Source: Burkholderia lata (lineage in GTDB: Bacteria > Pseudomonadota > Gammaproteobacteria > Burkholderiales > Burkholderiaceae). From it: a DNA stretch of 64,000 nucleotides. Under the pieces are notes generated by a model. The model saw only the letters and a list, made by a program, of their open reading frames with translations. It was not told the DNA's origin and searched no databases. This document shows, piece by piece, positions 17,071 through 25,921 of the stretch; within the stretch, counting starts at the first letter, position 1; each line of letters begins with the position of its first letter. The DNA is taken from assembly GCF_902499335.1 (NCBI RefSeq), contig NZ_CABVQK010000003.1, positions 1 through 64,000 of the forward strand. The letters are read 5' to 3'. Position numbers and translations under genes: made by a program.

Positions 17071-17907
17071 TCAGCGCTTGCCGAGATCCCCCGCCGCAGG
17101 CGCCAGCGCCCAGTCGAGCGCGAAGTCGGCAACATCCTCCCAGCCTTTCTCGCCACAGGTGTAGTGGCTGCGGCCGTCGAACAGCTTGTATGCCGACATG
17201 GCCCGCGAGCCCTTCGCATTCCTTTCGAAATTCTCGCGCTGTACGGCCGGCGGCAGAATGTTGTCGTTGCCGCCGGCGATAAAGAGCAGCGGTGCGCGAT
17301 CGTCGTTCGCGAAGTTGTAGCTTGTCGTGGCATTCGGGGTGACGTTCGCGAACCCGCCTTGGAACAGGATGCGCCCGGACACGGGAACCGCGTAGCGGTC
17401 GTAAACCCGCTTCGATTCCTCGAGGCTCAGGTTGTTCGTGAACGCGTAGTGAAACTCTTGCTCGGTGATGGGCACCGCGCGATGCAGGTTGGCCGGATTG
17501 CGCAGGACCGGGAAGGTCGCCTTGACCTCGCTGAACGGCAGCGCCCACACGCCCTTCACCGCGGCGCCGTCGATCGAGACACCGGCCGAGCCGTAACCCG
17601 CGTCGAGAAGAAGCTGGACGAATGCGCCGCCGAACGAATGCCCCATGATGATCGGCTTCGTGTCGAGCGCCGCGATGGTCCGGGCCAGGTGATCGAAGAT
17701 CTCGCGCACGCCGAGATTCACCAGCGGCGAAGGATCGCGGCGGAGTGCCTCGACGCCGGCCGTGCCCGGCTGGACGCCCGGATACCCCGGCGTGATGACG
17801 CGCATGCCGCGCTGCTCGTAGCGAGTGACCCAATGTTCCCAGGACAACGGTGTCATCCACAGGCCGTGAACAAGTACAACCGTGTCGGTACGCGTTTCCG
17901 GATTCAT
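17071..17907 (-). CDS. Alpha/beta hydrolase
   Basis: The 278-aa protein has VLVHGLWMTPLSW (oxyanion loop), the nucleophile elbow IMGHSFGGAF, an acid in IAGGNDNILP and the catalytic His in DGRSHYTCG. This is a complete alpha/beta-hydrolase triad. It has a long cap region with several aromatic residues (FHYAFTNNLS). No signal peptide is visible, so it is cytoplasmic; substrate unknown. AGGAG lies nine bases before the ATG. It is divergent from the AraC-type regulator starting at 18115, which probably controls it. Confidence 0.9.
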   Translation of the reverse strand: MNPETRTDTVVLVHGLWMTPLSWEHWVTRYEQRGMRVITPGYPGVQPGTAGVEALRRDPSPLVNLGVREIFDHLARTIAALDTKPIIMGHSFGGAFVQLLLDAGYGSAGVSIDGAAVKGVWALPFSEVKATFPVLRNPANLHRAVPITEQEFHYAFTNNLSLEESKRVYDRYAVPVSGRILFQGGFANVTPNATTSYNFANDDRAPLLFIAGGNDNILPPAVQRENFERNAKGSRAMSAYKLFDGRSHYTCGEKGWEDVADFALDWALAPAAGDLGKR

Positions 17908-18114
17908 ATCCCTGCTCCTGTGATCGCTAGATGACGAAAATCACGCCCGTGAGACCTTGGTATTTCCGGTTGGGTCTGCCCCGTGCTTTGCCAGCATCGA
18001 AACAAGGGGTACTACGCGGTTGCCGTGCGCCACGTATCTTGAGAATAGTCTTTGACACCGGCGACGTTCAGCGTGAATGATGTGTCCATCATAAAGATCA
18101 TCCGAGTACGCGAC

Positions 18115-19098
18115 ATGGCCAAAAAGCCGGAATTCTTTGCTCAAACGCCGACTGCGCTGGACGATGAGTCAGATCCGTTCGCCTTCAAGCGGGATGCCTT
18201 TTCCGACGTGCTGGAGCTGATCCGCATCCGCGGCAACACGGTCTTCACGTGCGCGGCATCGGCGCCTTTCGGCTTGCGCTTTCCTCCCGGCAAGTATCGT
18301 TTGCACATCATCCGCAGCGGCAGCGTGGCGATCGAAGTGGAGGGGCTCGACGAGCGGTATCACGCGTCGCAGGGAGACCTGGTCATGCTGATGCACGGTC
18401 ACGGCCATGTCATCTCCGACCGGCCGGGCCGCTCCGCGAGGCTCGTCACGGATCTCGCGCCACAGTACTACGACCGCGAGCGCCTGACGATCGGGAGCGG
18501 AGACACCACCTGGCTGTGCGGCGACTTCGGATTCGACGGCGTGCTGTCGCAACGTTTGCTGTCCGTGCTGCCGTCGGTGCTGGTGCTGAAAGGGTTACGG
18601 GAGCGGCCGTTCGAGTGGCTGGAGCTGAGCTGTCATTTCATCCTCGACGAGGCACTGAGCCCGCGCGCGGGCGCCGCCGCGATGATCTCCCGGCTGCTGG
18701 ATGTCATCTTCGTCCAGTTGCTGCGCACGTGGGCGACGGAGGGCTCGGCGGGGCACGGCTGGTTGTCCGGTGCGATCGATAGCCGGATCAACCCGGCGAT
18801 GTCCGCGATTCACGCGGATCCCGGACGTGCGTGGAGCGTGAGTGATCTCGCCGAGTTGTCGAATCTGTCGCGGTCGGCTTTCGCGGACCGGTTCCAGCGC
18901 GTCGTGGGGCAGGCGCCGTTGAGCTATCTCACGACCTGGCGTCTGGATCGTGCGGCGGAGTTGTTGCGCTACAGCCGCGCGCCGATTTCGGATATTGCCG
19001 GTCGGGTTGGGTACACGTCGGAAGCGGCATTCAGTCGGGCGTTTCGCGGGCGGTACGAGATGTCGCCGATGCAGTGGCGGAAGGTGAATACGGAGTAG
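18115..19098 (+). CDS. AraC-family regulator, cupin N-terminal domain
   Basis: The 327-aa protein has an N-terminal cupin-like sensing domain (KYRLHIIRSGSVAIEVEGLD, then GDLVMLMHGHGHVI) and two C-terminal helix-turn-helix units (WSVSDLAELSNLSRSAFADR, and ISDIAGRVGYTSEAAFSRAF before PMQWRK). It matches the cupin_6 group of AraC proteins that often control neighbouring oxidoreductase or hydrolase genes. The ATG at 18115 is used; a more upstream in-frame start would add 21 residues that look non-coding. It is divergent from the hydrolase at 17071-17907, with about 200 bases between, so that hydrolase is the likely target. Confidence 0.9.
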   Translation: MAKKPEFFAQTPTALDDESDPFAFKRDAFSDVLELIRIRGNTVFTCAASAPFGLRFPPGKYRLHIIRSGSVAIEVEGLDERYHASQGDLVMLMHGHGHVISDRPGRSARLVTDLAPQYYDRERLTIGSGDTTWLCGDFGFDGVLSQRLLSVLPSVLVLKGLRERPFEWLELSCHFILDEALSPRAGAAAMISRLLDVIFVQLLRTWATEGSAGHGWLSGAIDSRINPAMSAIHADPGRAWSVSDLAELSNLSRSAFADRFQRVVGQAPLSYLTTWRLDRAAELLRYSRAPISDIAGRVGYTSEAAFSRAFRGRYEMSPMQWRKVNTE

Positions 19099-19262
19099 GG
19101 TGGGCCGGCTCCGATCCAGGCCTGACAGATGTCGTCGGCTAGGCATACGGACAATCAATCACGACGTAAACGACGTTTTTCCCTCATTTCACGCCGAATG
19201 GCGCTATCTGAGGGTTCCCCGTAAAATGCGACTTTCCGGGATTTTCAGTTGGCGACTTCGTC

Positions 19263-20210
19263 ATGCATCGAATCGGATTCTTCGTTTGCCGTGGCTACGA
19301 TGTGCTTGATCTGGGCGGGCCACTGTCGGCCTTCAATCAGGTGGCCACGGCGGCGGGCCATACGCCATACGATCTCCATGTCATCTCGCAGTCCGGCGGC
19401 CCGGTTCGCGGCAATACGGGCCTCTCGATCGAGACGAAGCCGAGCGGCAGGCGCACGTTCGACACCGTCGTTTTCGTGGGCGGTGATGTCGATCCGATGC
19501 AGACACCCGAGAATATCGCCGCCGCCAGGAAACTGGGCGCGAGGGCTGCGCGGGTGGCGAGCGTGTGCACGGGCGCATTCCTGCTGGCGGAAACCGGCTT
19601 GCTGGACGGCTTGAGAGCCACGACGCACTGGCGATACGCCGCTCAGTTGCAGTCGCGCTTTCCTCTCACCAGGGTCGAGGGCGACAGTATTTATATCGAG
19701 GAGGGCCGCATCTGGACGTCGGCGGGTATCGCCTCCGGAATCGACCTGGCGCTCGGCTTGATTGAACAGGACATGGGCGCGGAGGTTGCGCGTGCCGTCT
19801 CCAGGCTTCTGGTTGTTCCGTATCGTCGGCCAGGCGGTCAGTCGCAGTTCTCCGCGATGTCGCAGATGGAGCCGGAATCGGATCGTATCCGCATCGCGCT
19901 GAATTTTGCGAGGGAGCATCTGGCCGAACCGTTGCCTGTCGAGCGGCTCGCCGACGCCGCAAGATTGAGCCCGCGACAGTTCGGACGCGCATTTCGCCGG
20001 GAAACGGGAGAAACACCGGCCAAGGCGGTCGAACGCTTGCGAGTCGAAGCGGCGAGGCTGCGCCTGCAGGGCGGTAGCGAACCGATCGAACAGATTGCGC
20101 TGGCCGTAGGGTTCACCGATCCGGAGCGGATGCGGCGGGCCTTCATCAAACTCCATGGGCACCCGCCGCAAGCGATTCGACGCGAGAGTCGATCGAACGG
20201 CACGCGCTGA
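19263..20210 (+). CDS. GlxA-type transcriptional regulator (DJ-1/PfpI + AraC HTH)
   Basis: The 315-aa protein has an N-terminal DJ-1/PfpI sensing domain (MHRIGFFVCRGYDVLDLGG; VASVCTGAFLLAETGLLDG with the elbow Cys; ATTHW). Its C-terminus is an AraC-type DNA-binding domain (PVERLADAARLSPRQFGRAF, and IEQIALAVGFTDPERMRRAF). Members of this GlxA group activate catabolic genes in response to amine or amino-acid-derived ligands. It is convergent with the NTF2-like gene at 20305 and may regulate the minus-strand run 20305-22667, which also encodes a stand-alone DJ-1 domain protein. Confidence 0.92.
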   Translation: MHRIGFFVCRGYDVLDLGGPLSAFNQVATAAGHTPYDLHVISQSGGPVRGNTGLSIETKPSGRRTFDTVVFVGGDVDPMQTPENIAAARKLGARAARVASVCTGAFLLAETGLLDGLRATTHWRYAAQLQSRFPLTRVEGDSIYIEEGRIWTSAGIASGIDLALGLIEQDMGAEVARAVSRLLVVPYRRPGGQSQFSAMSQMEPESDRIRIALNFAREHLAEPLPVERLADAARLSPRQFGRAFRRETGETPAKAVERLRVEAARLRLQGGSEPIEQIALAVGFTDPERMRRAFIKLHGHPPQAIRRESRSNGTR

Positions 20211-20304
20211 TCGCGAGCGCCGTTCGATACGCGCGCTGTCTGGTCAACGTCCGTCTAGCAGCCTATTGACGCGTTCGGTACGTCATTTTCACTGCTCCAG
20301 ACCA

Positions 20305-20787
20305 TCAATGGTCATCCGCTTTCAGCGGACCGTAATCGTTCCACATGTCTCGGTGCAACTTCCAGGCGCCGCCCTCTTTCAGAAAGACGAGAATCTGCTT
20401 GCCGCGGTACTTGAGCTTTCCATCGTGGTCACGGATATCCGCATCCGAAACTTCAGTCACGACCCGGTCATTACCGTAGAACTCGTAGTTGCTGAACGAT
20501 ACGGTGGCCGGCTTTGATCCGGCATACCCTTTGGTGAAGTACTCGACGATCGCGCTGTTCCCCGTTACCTTCTTGCCTCCAGGCGGCAAGAGCGTGCCGT
20601 CGTTGGTGTAGAGGCGGCCGATCGCCTCATAGTCTCCGCGCGCAAAGGCATCCGCCCATCGTGCGTTTTCGGCCTCGATGGCCGCTTCGGGCGGACGTTG
20701 CAATCCACCGGCAGTCGCCGGCGCCGCAAGCGCGAAAAAGGTGGCATAGGCGGCAAGGGCGGCAGTACACATACGAATCTGTTGCAT
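20305..20787 (-). CDS. Exported NTF2-like (DUF4440/SnoaL-type) protein
   Basis: The 160-aa protein has a signal peptide (about 1-26, cut after APATA). Its cone-shaped NTF2 fold follows: AENARWADAFARGDYEAIGRLYTNDGTLLPPG, EYFTKGYAG, strands with EFYGNDRVV, and a final GAWKLHRDMWN. This is the DUF4440 pattern. Such domains bind small hydrophobic ligands or act as ketosteroid-isomerase-like enzymes; which of these applies is unknown. It follows the DJ-1 Tat protein gene by about 125 bases on the same strand. Confidence 0.85.
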   Translation of the reverse strand: MQQIRMCTAALAAYATFFALAAPATAGGLQRPPEAAIEAENARWADAFARGDYEAIGRLYTNDGTLLPPGGKKVTGNSAIVEYFTKGYAGSKPATVSFSNYEFYGNDRVVTEVSDADIRDHDGKLKYRGKQILVFLKEGGAWKLHRDMWNDYGPLKADDH

Positions 20788-20912
20788 CGATTGATTTCCA
20801 GTCGTGGCTTGAATTGAGAGGACTGCGAAAATTTAGAAGTGGAGCAGGCAATGTCGGATGCGGTGATCATCGAGGCCCGAAGACGGCCTTGCTCACATTG
20901 CCTGCAAGCGCC

Positions 20913-21767
20913 TCAGCGAACGCCCGGTACGCGTGCGAGCCCCCTGGATGCGCCGGGCAGTTTCTTGTCGACCATCGCAACGACTTCCGGCCGCGCGTCT
21001 CGGGGATGACCGGAGTGGAACGGTGGCGCGGGATCGTATTCGATAGTGAGTTGCGTGAATTCGGCGGCCTGTCGACCGCGCAGTTTCGCTGCCACGCGAA
21101 GGGCGAAGTCGATGCCCGCCGTCACGCCGCCGCCGCTCATGAACCGGCCGTTGTCGTCTTCGACGAAGCGATCGGGCACGGGAATCGCGCCATATTCGGC
21201 CAGCTTGTTGACGAAGGCCCAATGGCAGGCGCTTCGCTTGCCATTGAGAATGCCCGTTGCAGCGAGCACGAGCGATCCGTTGCAAACCGACGTCACGTGT
21301 TTGGCGCTTTCCGCCAGACGCCGGATCTGCGCTTGATAGGCGGGTCGCATCGGCGCCGACAAATCTGACCCGCCGGGGACCAGGAGCACGTCGGTCTTCT
21401 CGATATCGGCCAGTCGTTCGGTCTTGCCGTACACGACGCCGAATTCGAGCGTCACGTTGCCGCCATCGAGGCTCGCGTAGCGAACGTTCGTATTCGGTAG
21501 CCGATGGAAAATCTCGCTGGGGCCGGCGAAGTCGAGAAGCGTCCCGCCGTCGTAATTGACGATCAGGATATTGAGCGGGTCATTCGGGGCAAGTGCTGCT
21601 TCGCTGCCTGCCTGCGCAAGAGCAGGGGTTGCGTGCTCAAGCAGGGCTCCGCCACCGAGGACGGCGCCGAGGGTCGCGACGCCGCCAAACTTGAGCACAT
21701 CGCGGCGCGAGCGACCTGCTCTGGTGAGTGGCTGCCCGGAAGCATTGTTTTCGTTACTGTCGGTCAA
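20913..21767 (-). CDS. Tat-exported DJ-1/PfpI family protein
   Basis: The protein has a twin-arginine signal (SRRDVLKFGGVATLG, cleaved around ALAQA). A DJ-1/PfpI domain follows, with ILIVNYDGGTLLDFAGP, VLLVPGGSDL, the elbow SVCNGSLVLAATGILNG and SACHW. It resembles the sensing half of GlxA regulators but lacks a DNA-binding domain, and the Tat signal sends it to the periplasm folded, perhaps with a bound cofactor. AAGGAGA is placed for a TTG start at 21767; the ATG at 21785 overlaps that site and is less likely. It is one of three DJ-1 family proteins in this window. Function unknown. Confidence 0.85.
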   Translation of the reverse strand: MTDSNENNASGQPLTRAGRSRRDVLKFGGVATLGAVLGGGALLEHATPALAQAGSEAALAPNDPLNILIVNYDGGTLLDFAGPSEIFHRLPNTNVRYASLDGGNVTLEFGVVYGKTERLADIEKTDVLLVPGGSDLSAPMRPAYQAQIRRLAESAKHVTSVCNGSLVLAATGILNGKRSACHWAFVNKLAEYGAIPVPDRFVEDDNGRFMSGGGVTAGIDFALRVAAKLRGRQAAEFTQLTIEYDPAPPFHSGHPRDARPEVVAMVDKKLPGASRGLARVPGVR

Positions 21768-21920
21768 GATCACTTCTCCTTGCATTGCGACCCCGTTGCG
21801 AGTGCAACCAGGCTGGGTCGGATGGAATAACCGCCGCGAAGAAAGGCGTGGCGGACGTGAGATCAGATGTGCGGATGAGCGGCGACGACGTGCAGGGCTA
21901 GGGAATCGGGCGCCGCAGGC

Positions 21921-22667
21921 TCAAAGCTGCGAGGCACCGCCATCGACGACCAGTTCGGTGCCGACGACATACGAGGATTCGTCGCTGGCGAGATAGAGCG
22001 CCGCGTTGGCGATGTCCTCGGCCTTGCCCAGGCGGCCCACCGGAATGGTTTCGGCGAACTCGGCCTTGCGGTCGCGCACCCATTCGTCGGGCATGCCCCA
22101 TCTGGAGAGCAGAGGTGTGTCGATCGCGCCGGGCGCGATCGCGTTGAAGCGGATTTTCCGGTCGAGAAACTCGTAGGACCAACTGCGGGCAAGCGACCGC
22201 ACGGCGGCCTTCGCGGCCGCCGTCAACGAGATGCCGTGCTTGCCGGTCTGCGCGACAAACGACGTATTGAGAATGACCGAGGCGCCCTCGCGCAGGTCCG
22301 GCAACACCGCCTGAAGCGTGAACACCACGCCCTTGACGTTGATGTCCATGATATCGCTGTAGAGTGCGTCGTCGATGTCGTCGACTGCGGACGGAAAGGC
22401 CCAGCCCGCGTTCGCGAACACGATGTCCAGGCCGCCGAATTTCTCCTTTACGTCAGCGGCAATCGCGCGCATGTCCTGGATCGAACGGACGTCGCCCTTG
22501 AGAACGAGCGCATGCTCGCCGAGTTCGGCCTTCACCCGCTCGAACACCGCATCGTCGCGGCCCGTAACCGCTACGCGGGCGCCTTCTGCAATGAACAGCT
22601 TCGCGGTTGCAAGGCCGATGCCACTGGTACCGCCCGTGATTAACGCCGACTTGTTCTTAAGTCTCAT
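21921..22667 (-). CDS. SDR-family oxidoreductase with altered active site
   Basis: The 248-aa protein has a classical Rossmann fold: TGGTSGIGLATAKLF, GRDD, FANAG (the NNAG-equivalent loop), Ser136 in NTSFVAQ and VDGGASQL at the end. The active site departs from the family. Where Y-x-x-x-K is expected it reads SLTAAAKAAVRSL, so residue 149 is Thr and only Lys153 remains. Without the Tyr, normal proton transfer is unlikely, and it may be a non-catalytic NAD(P)-binder or use another mechanism. GGAG six bases before the ATG at 22667 fixes the start. It heads the minus-strand run SDR / DJ-1 / NTF2-like. Confidence 0.9.
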   Translation of the reverse strand: MRLKNKSALITGGTSGIGLATAKLFIAEGARVAVTGRDDAVFERVKAELGEHALVLKGDVRSIQDMRAIAADVKEKFGGLDIVFANAGWAFPSAVDDIDDALYSDIMDINVKGVVFTLQAVLPDLREGASVILNTSFVAQTGKHGISLTAAAKAAVRSLARSWSYEFLDRKIRFNAIAPGAIDTPLLSRWGMPDEWVRDRKAEFAETIPVGRLGKAEDIANAALYLASDESSYVVGTELVVDGGASQL

Positions 22668-22914
22668 CTTCTGCTCCATTTTTGCGCGTGATTGATCGAG
22701 CCGAAGGCTCGAAACGCAATCACGTTTGAGCGCCTGTCCCAGCTCGATCTTCCACGCGAAGTATGGAACGCGAAGCGAATGGCTCAAAGGTCGTATAACC
22801 CTCAAAAAGCGTCACTCGGTTCGAACTTGTGACCAGCGCACCTCGCGCCTTTGGTGGTGCCATGGCACGTCCGTACAGTGAGGTGATCGTGATGCAGATC
22901 AATGAAGATCTTCG

Positions 22915-23090
22915 GGACTTGAAACGGCGATCGAGTTCAACCTGGGCGAACCATGCACTCGCCGGCTTGAGCGTCTCGCTGGTCTGGCGCAGTGCTTCGA
23001 CTTTCCGCTCCGGCGCCTTGATACGTTCAGGCTCGGCCGTGCTTGCGCGATTACGTTCCCCACGGTCGACTTCGTCGCGCTTGACCCATA
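22915..23090 (-). pseudogene. IS3-family transposase OrfA remnant
   Basis: The minus strand reads [12 protein letters not shown], then [15 protein letters not shown] and [18 protein letters not shown]. This is the leucine-zipper end of an IS3-family OrfA (canonical R-I-K-x-L-E-R-E...L-R-x-A-N-E-I-L-K-x-A-S-A-F-F-A-Q-A-E-L-D). Several conserved residues have changed and no OrfB or clear terminal repeats were seen. It is an old scar marking insertion or rearrangement between the SDR run and the channel/SulP island. The rest of 22668-23334 holds no other gene. Confidence 0.7.
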
Positions 23091-23334
23091 ACGGCACCGG
23101 ATGCGTCTTCCGTGTATTAAGCGGCTGGCTACTAGTCCGGTGCGTGGCGATCCCTGCAAGCAACACCCGACCGCATCCGATTCGTGTGACGTTCGGAGAT
23201 ACGCCTGAACACGTCTCCGTCACCGGTTATCAGTCGGGATCCTGACTATTGACTCGGGGCGATAAAAGGGGGAGCGTATCGAATTCGCACTGGGTTCGCT
23301 GTTGTCTCGATCAGATCAATTGTCCGAGGTAACC

Positions 23335-24135
23335 ATGTGGATCTTCCGTGTCGATGAGCCTCGGCTTGGGGTCATCCGTATTCGAGAATGGCGCCGCCGC
23401 GCGCGCCACACGATCGGCCTTCTCGGCCTGCTGCTGGCCAGCGCGGCCGTCGGGTTGACCGTGCTCGATCAGTCGAAGGATGCGCTTCCGAAGAAAATGT
23501 TTACGGCCTTGTGGGACGGGGTCAATCTCGTCACCACAATCGGTTCCTTCAGCGAGTTCAATCAGCCTCAAAAGATCTTCATGCTGCTGGCCATGGTTGC
23601 CACGCTCGTGATCGGCGGATTCGCGGTTTCCAGGCTCACGGGCATGCTGTCGGGCGACGATGTGATGGTTTTTCGGGAGAACAGGCTCATGGAAGGCAAG
23701 CTCGAAAAACTCGCCAATCACGTCGTGGTAGTCGGATTCCATTCGCTCGGGGAATGGGTCGCGAATCGCCTGAGCGGCGCAGGAGAGACCGTGCTCGTCC
23801 TCGTGGGCGATCAGGATCAGGCCGACCGGGCGGCGGATTGCGGCCACATGGTCGTGCTCGGTTCGCCGGGTGCGTTCGACGACGTACTCAAGCATGCACG
23901 GCTGGACAGCGCCAAGGCAATGGTCGTGACGACGCCCGACAGCAACAACAATCTTGCGATCACCCTGCTGGCCCATACGCTGAACGATTCGCTCGCGATT
24001 GCAGTGCCCGGCGAAAACCCCTTGAGGAAAGAGCTGCTCAGGAGCGCTGGCGCATCCAACGTGGTGATAGCAGATGAGATCATTGCCAATGCACTGATCG
24101 GCACGATCTCGAAAGTAGTTGAGGCAGCGAAATGA
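23335..24135 (+). CDS. Two-helix ion-channel-like protein with TrkA-N domain
   Basis: The 266-aa protein has two hydrophobic helices (TIGLLGLLLASAAVGLTVL, and IFMLLAMVATLVIGGFAVS) around a pore-loop-like segment, LVTTIGSFSEFN at residues 65-76. A cytoplasmic Rossmann TrkA-N/RCK domain follows (VVVVGFHSLGEWVANRL; GDQDQADRAADCG; MVVTTPDSNNNLAI). The layout is that of a prokaryotic K+ channel, but the selectivity filter lacks GYG: it reads T-T-I-G-S-F. It may conduct another ion or act as a regulatory subunit. GAGGTAACC precedes the ATG at 23335. Its stop overlaps the start of the SulP gene (ATGA), so the two proteins are translationally coupled. Confidence 0.85.
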   Translation: MWIFRVDEPRLGVIRIREWRRRARHTIGLLGLLLASAAVGLTVLDQSKDALPKKMFTALWDGVNLVTTIGSFSEFNQPQKIFMLLAMVATLVIGGFAVSRLTGMLSGDDVMVFRENRLMEGKLEKLANHVVVVGFHSLGEWVANRLSGAGETVLVLVGDQDQADRAADCGHMVVLGSPGAFDDVLKHARLDSAKAMVVTTPDSNNNLAITLLAHTLNDSLAIAVPGENPLRKELLRSAGASNVVIADEIIANALIGTISKVVEAAK

Positions 24136-25865
24136 AGCCCGCGGCCCCGACTCCCTCTCATCTACATCACTTGCCCTTCCTGCAGGGGCTGTTGCCCGTC
24201 AATCCCGCCCAGTTGCCGCATGACGTCATCGCCGGGATCACGCTGGCGGCACTCGGCATTCCCGAGGTGATGGGGTACACGAAGATTGCAGGCACGCCCA
24301 CGGTCACGGGCCTTTATACGATACTGCTGCCGCTCGTGGCGTTCGCGTTTTTTGGTGCGTCGCGTCAACTGGTCGTCGCGGCGGACTCCGCGACAGCCGC
24401 TATTCTCGCGGGAACGCTAACCGCTGTCGCCGCATTGGGCAGCAGCGAATATATCGGCCTGACGAGCACCGTTGCCTTGACGGTTGCCGTGATGCTGGTG
24501 ATTGCGCGCATCTTTCGTCTGGGTTTTCTGGCCGACTTTCTTTCCCGCAGCGCGTTGATCGGTTTCCTGACGGGCGTGGGCGTCCAGGTCGCGGCGGGCG
24601 AGCTTGCCGGGCTGATCGGGCTCGAGAAGCAGGGACACGGTCCGTTGATGCAGATCGCATCCGTGGCGCAACGTATCGGCGCGGCGAACCACCTGACCAC
24701 CGCGCTTTCGATTGCCGTCCTCGTCGTGATCATCGGTTGCAAGCGTATCGCGCCGCGAGCGCCGGGCGCGCTCATCGCGGTAATCGGTTCCATCGTCGCA
24801 AGCGGCGTGTTCAATTTCGCCGGACATGGCATCGCGGTAACAGGTGAAGTGCCTGGCGGGCTCCCGTCGCTGTTTCTGCCGCTGTTGCATATGGGCGAGA
24901 TCAACCAGGTGCTGGCGACGGCTGGCTCGTGCTTCATCGTCATCATCGCTCAGAGTGCTGCGACGGCGCGCGCTTACGCGAACCGATACAACGAGCAGGG
25001 CGATGACAATGCCGACATCATCGGGCTAGCTGCCGCGAATGCAGCGGCGGCTTTCACCGGCACCTTCGTCGTGAACGGCAGTCCGACCAAGACCGAGATG
25101 GTCGACGATGCGGGCGGGCGAACCCAGGTCGCCCATCTGACGACGTCCGTCATCGTACTGGTGGTGCTGCTGTTTCTCACGAAGCCGCTGAGTCTTCTGC
25201 CCGCAGCCGTATTGTCGGCGATCGTCTTCATGATCGGCGCGAAGCTGATCGACGTGAAGGGCATGATGGAACTGTTTCGCATGCAGCGGGACGAGTTCGT
25301 CGTCGCATTGCTGACGGCGTGCGTGGTCGTGTTCGTCGATGTGATGCACGGCATTCTCGCCGCTATCGTGTTGTCGCTGATCGCGCATGCGCGGCATAGC
25401 TACCGCCTTCGCACGCGCGTGTTGACGCGCAGCGCCACCGGCCACTGGTACCCGCATCGTGTCGAACCCAATCTGCTCGCGGCGCCCGGCATCGTTGTCT
25501 ACAGGTTCGAGGCAGACCTGTTCTATGCGAACACGGGGCGCTTCACGGAGGATGTGCTGAAACTCGTCAACGAAGCTAGCGTACCGTTGCGCTGGGTGGT
25601 GATCGATGCCTCCGAGATCAACAACATCGACTACACGGCAGGCAAGAAACTGGTCGAGTTGGGTGCGGAGCTCGACAAGCGGGGCGTGGGTGTCGCCGCG
25701 GTTGCGCTTCCAACGGGCGTACGGCATGAAATCGAACGGTATAAGGTACTGCGTTCGGGCGGCGCGCATCGCGAGATCTTTGCGACAGTCGACGCCGCCA
25801 TTGACGCACTGCGCGATAGTTCGCCATCTGCGTCCGTACCTTCGTCTGGCACCAGGCCGGAATGA
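24132..25865 (+). CDS. SulP/SLC26-family anion transporter with STAS domain
   Basis: The 577-aa protein has a membrane part of about twelve helices with family motifs (DVIAGITLAALGIPEVMGYT; GLYTILLPLVAFAFFGASRQ; VNGSPTKTEMVDDAGGRTQ). A C-terminal STAS domain follows from about residue 445 (VVYRFEADLFYANTGRF; VVIDASEINNIDYTAGKKL). SulP proteins move sulfate, bicarbonate, dicarboxylates or other anions; substrate cannot be decided here. It overlaps the channel-like gene by four bases and precedes a DUF2252 gene. Confidence 0.93.
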   Translation: MKPAAPTPSHLHHLPFLQGLLPVNPAQLPHDVIAGITLAALGIPEVMGYTKIAGTPTVTGLYTILLPLVAFAFFGASRQLVVAADSATAAILAGTLTAVAALGSSEYIGLTSTVALTVAVMLVIARIFRLGFLADFLSRSALIGFLTGVGVQVAAGELAGLIGLEKQGHGPLMQIASVAQRIGAANHLTTALSIAVLVVIIGCKRIAPRAPGALIAVIGSIVASGVFNFAGHGIAVTGEVPGGLPSLFLPLLHMGEINQVLATAGSCFIVIIAQSAATARAYANRYNEQGDDNADIIGLAAANAAAAFTGTFVVNGSPTKTEMVDDAGGRTQVAHLTTSVIVLVVLLFLTKPLSLLPAAVLSAIVFMIGAKLIDVKGMMELFRMQRDEFVVALLTACVVVFVDVMHGILAAIVLSLIAHARHSYRLRTRVLTRSATGHWYPHRVEPNLLAAPGIVVYRFEADLFYANTGRFTEDVLKLVNEASVPLRWVVIDASEINNIDYTAGKKLVELGAELDKRGVGVAAVALPTGVRHEIERYKVLRSGGAHREIFATVDAAIDALRDSSPSASVPSSGTRPE

Positions 25866-25921
25866 AGCAAAGCTGAATGACGGCAATCCGGTTCGACCTT
25901 GTAGCGAAAAAGGAGTGATGC

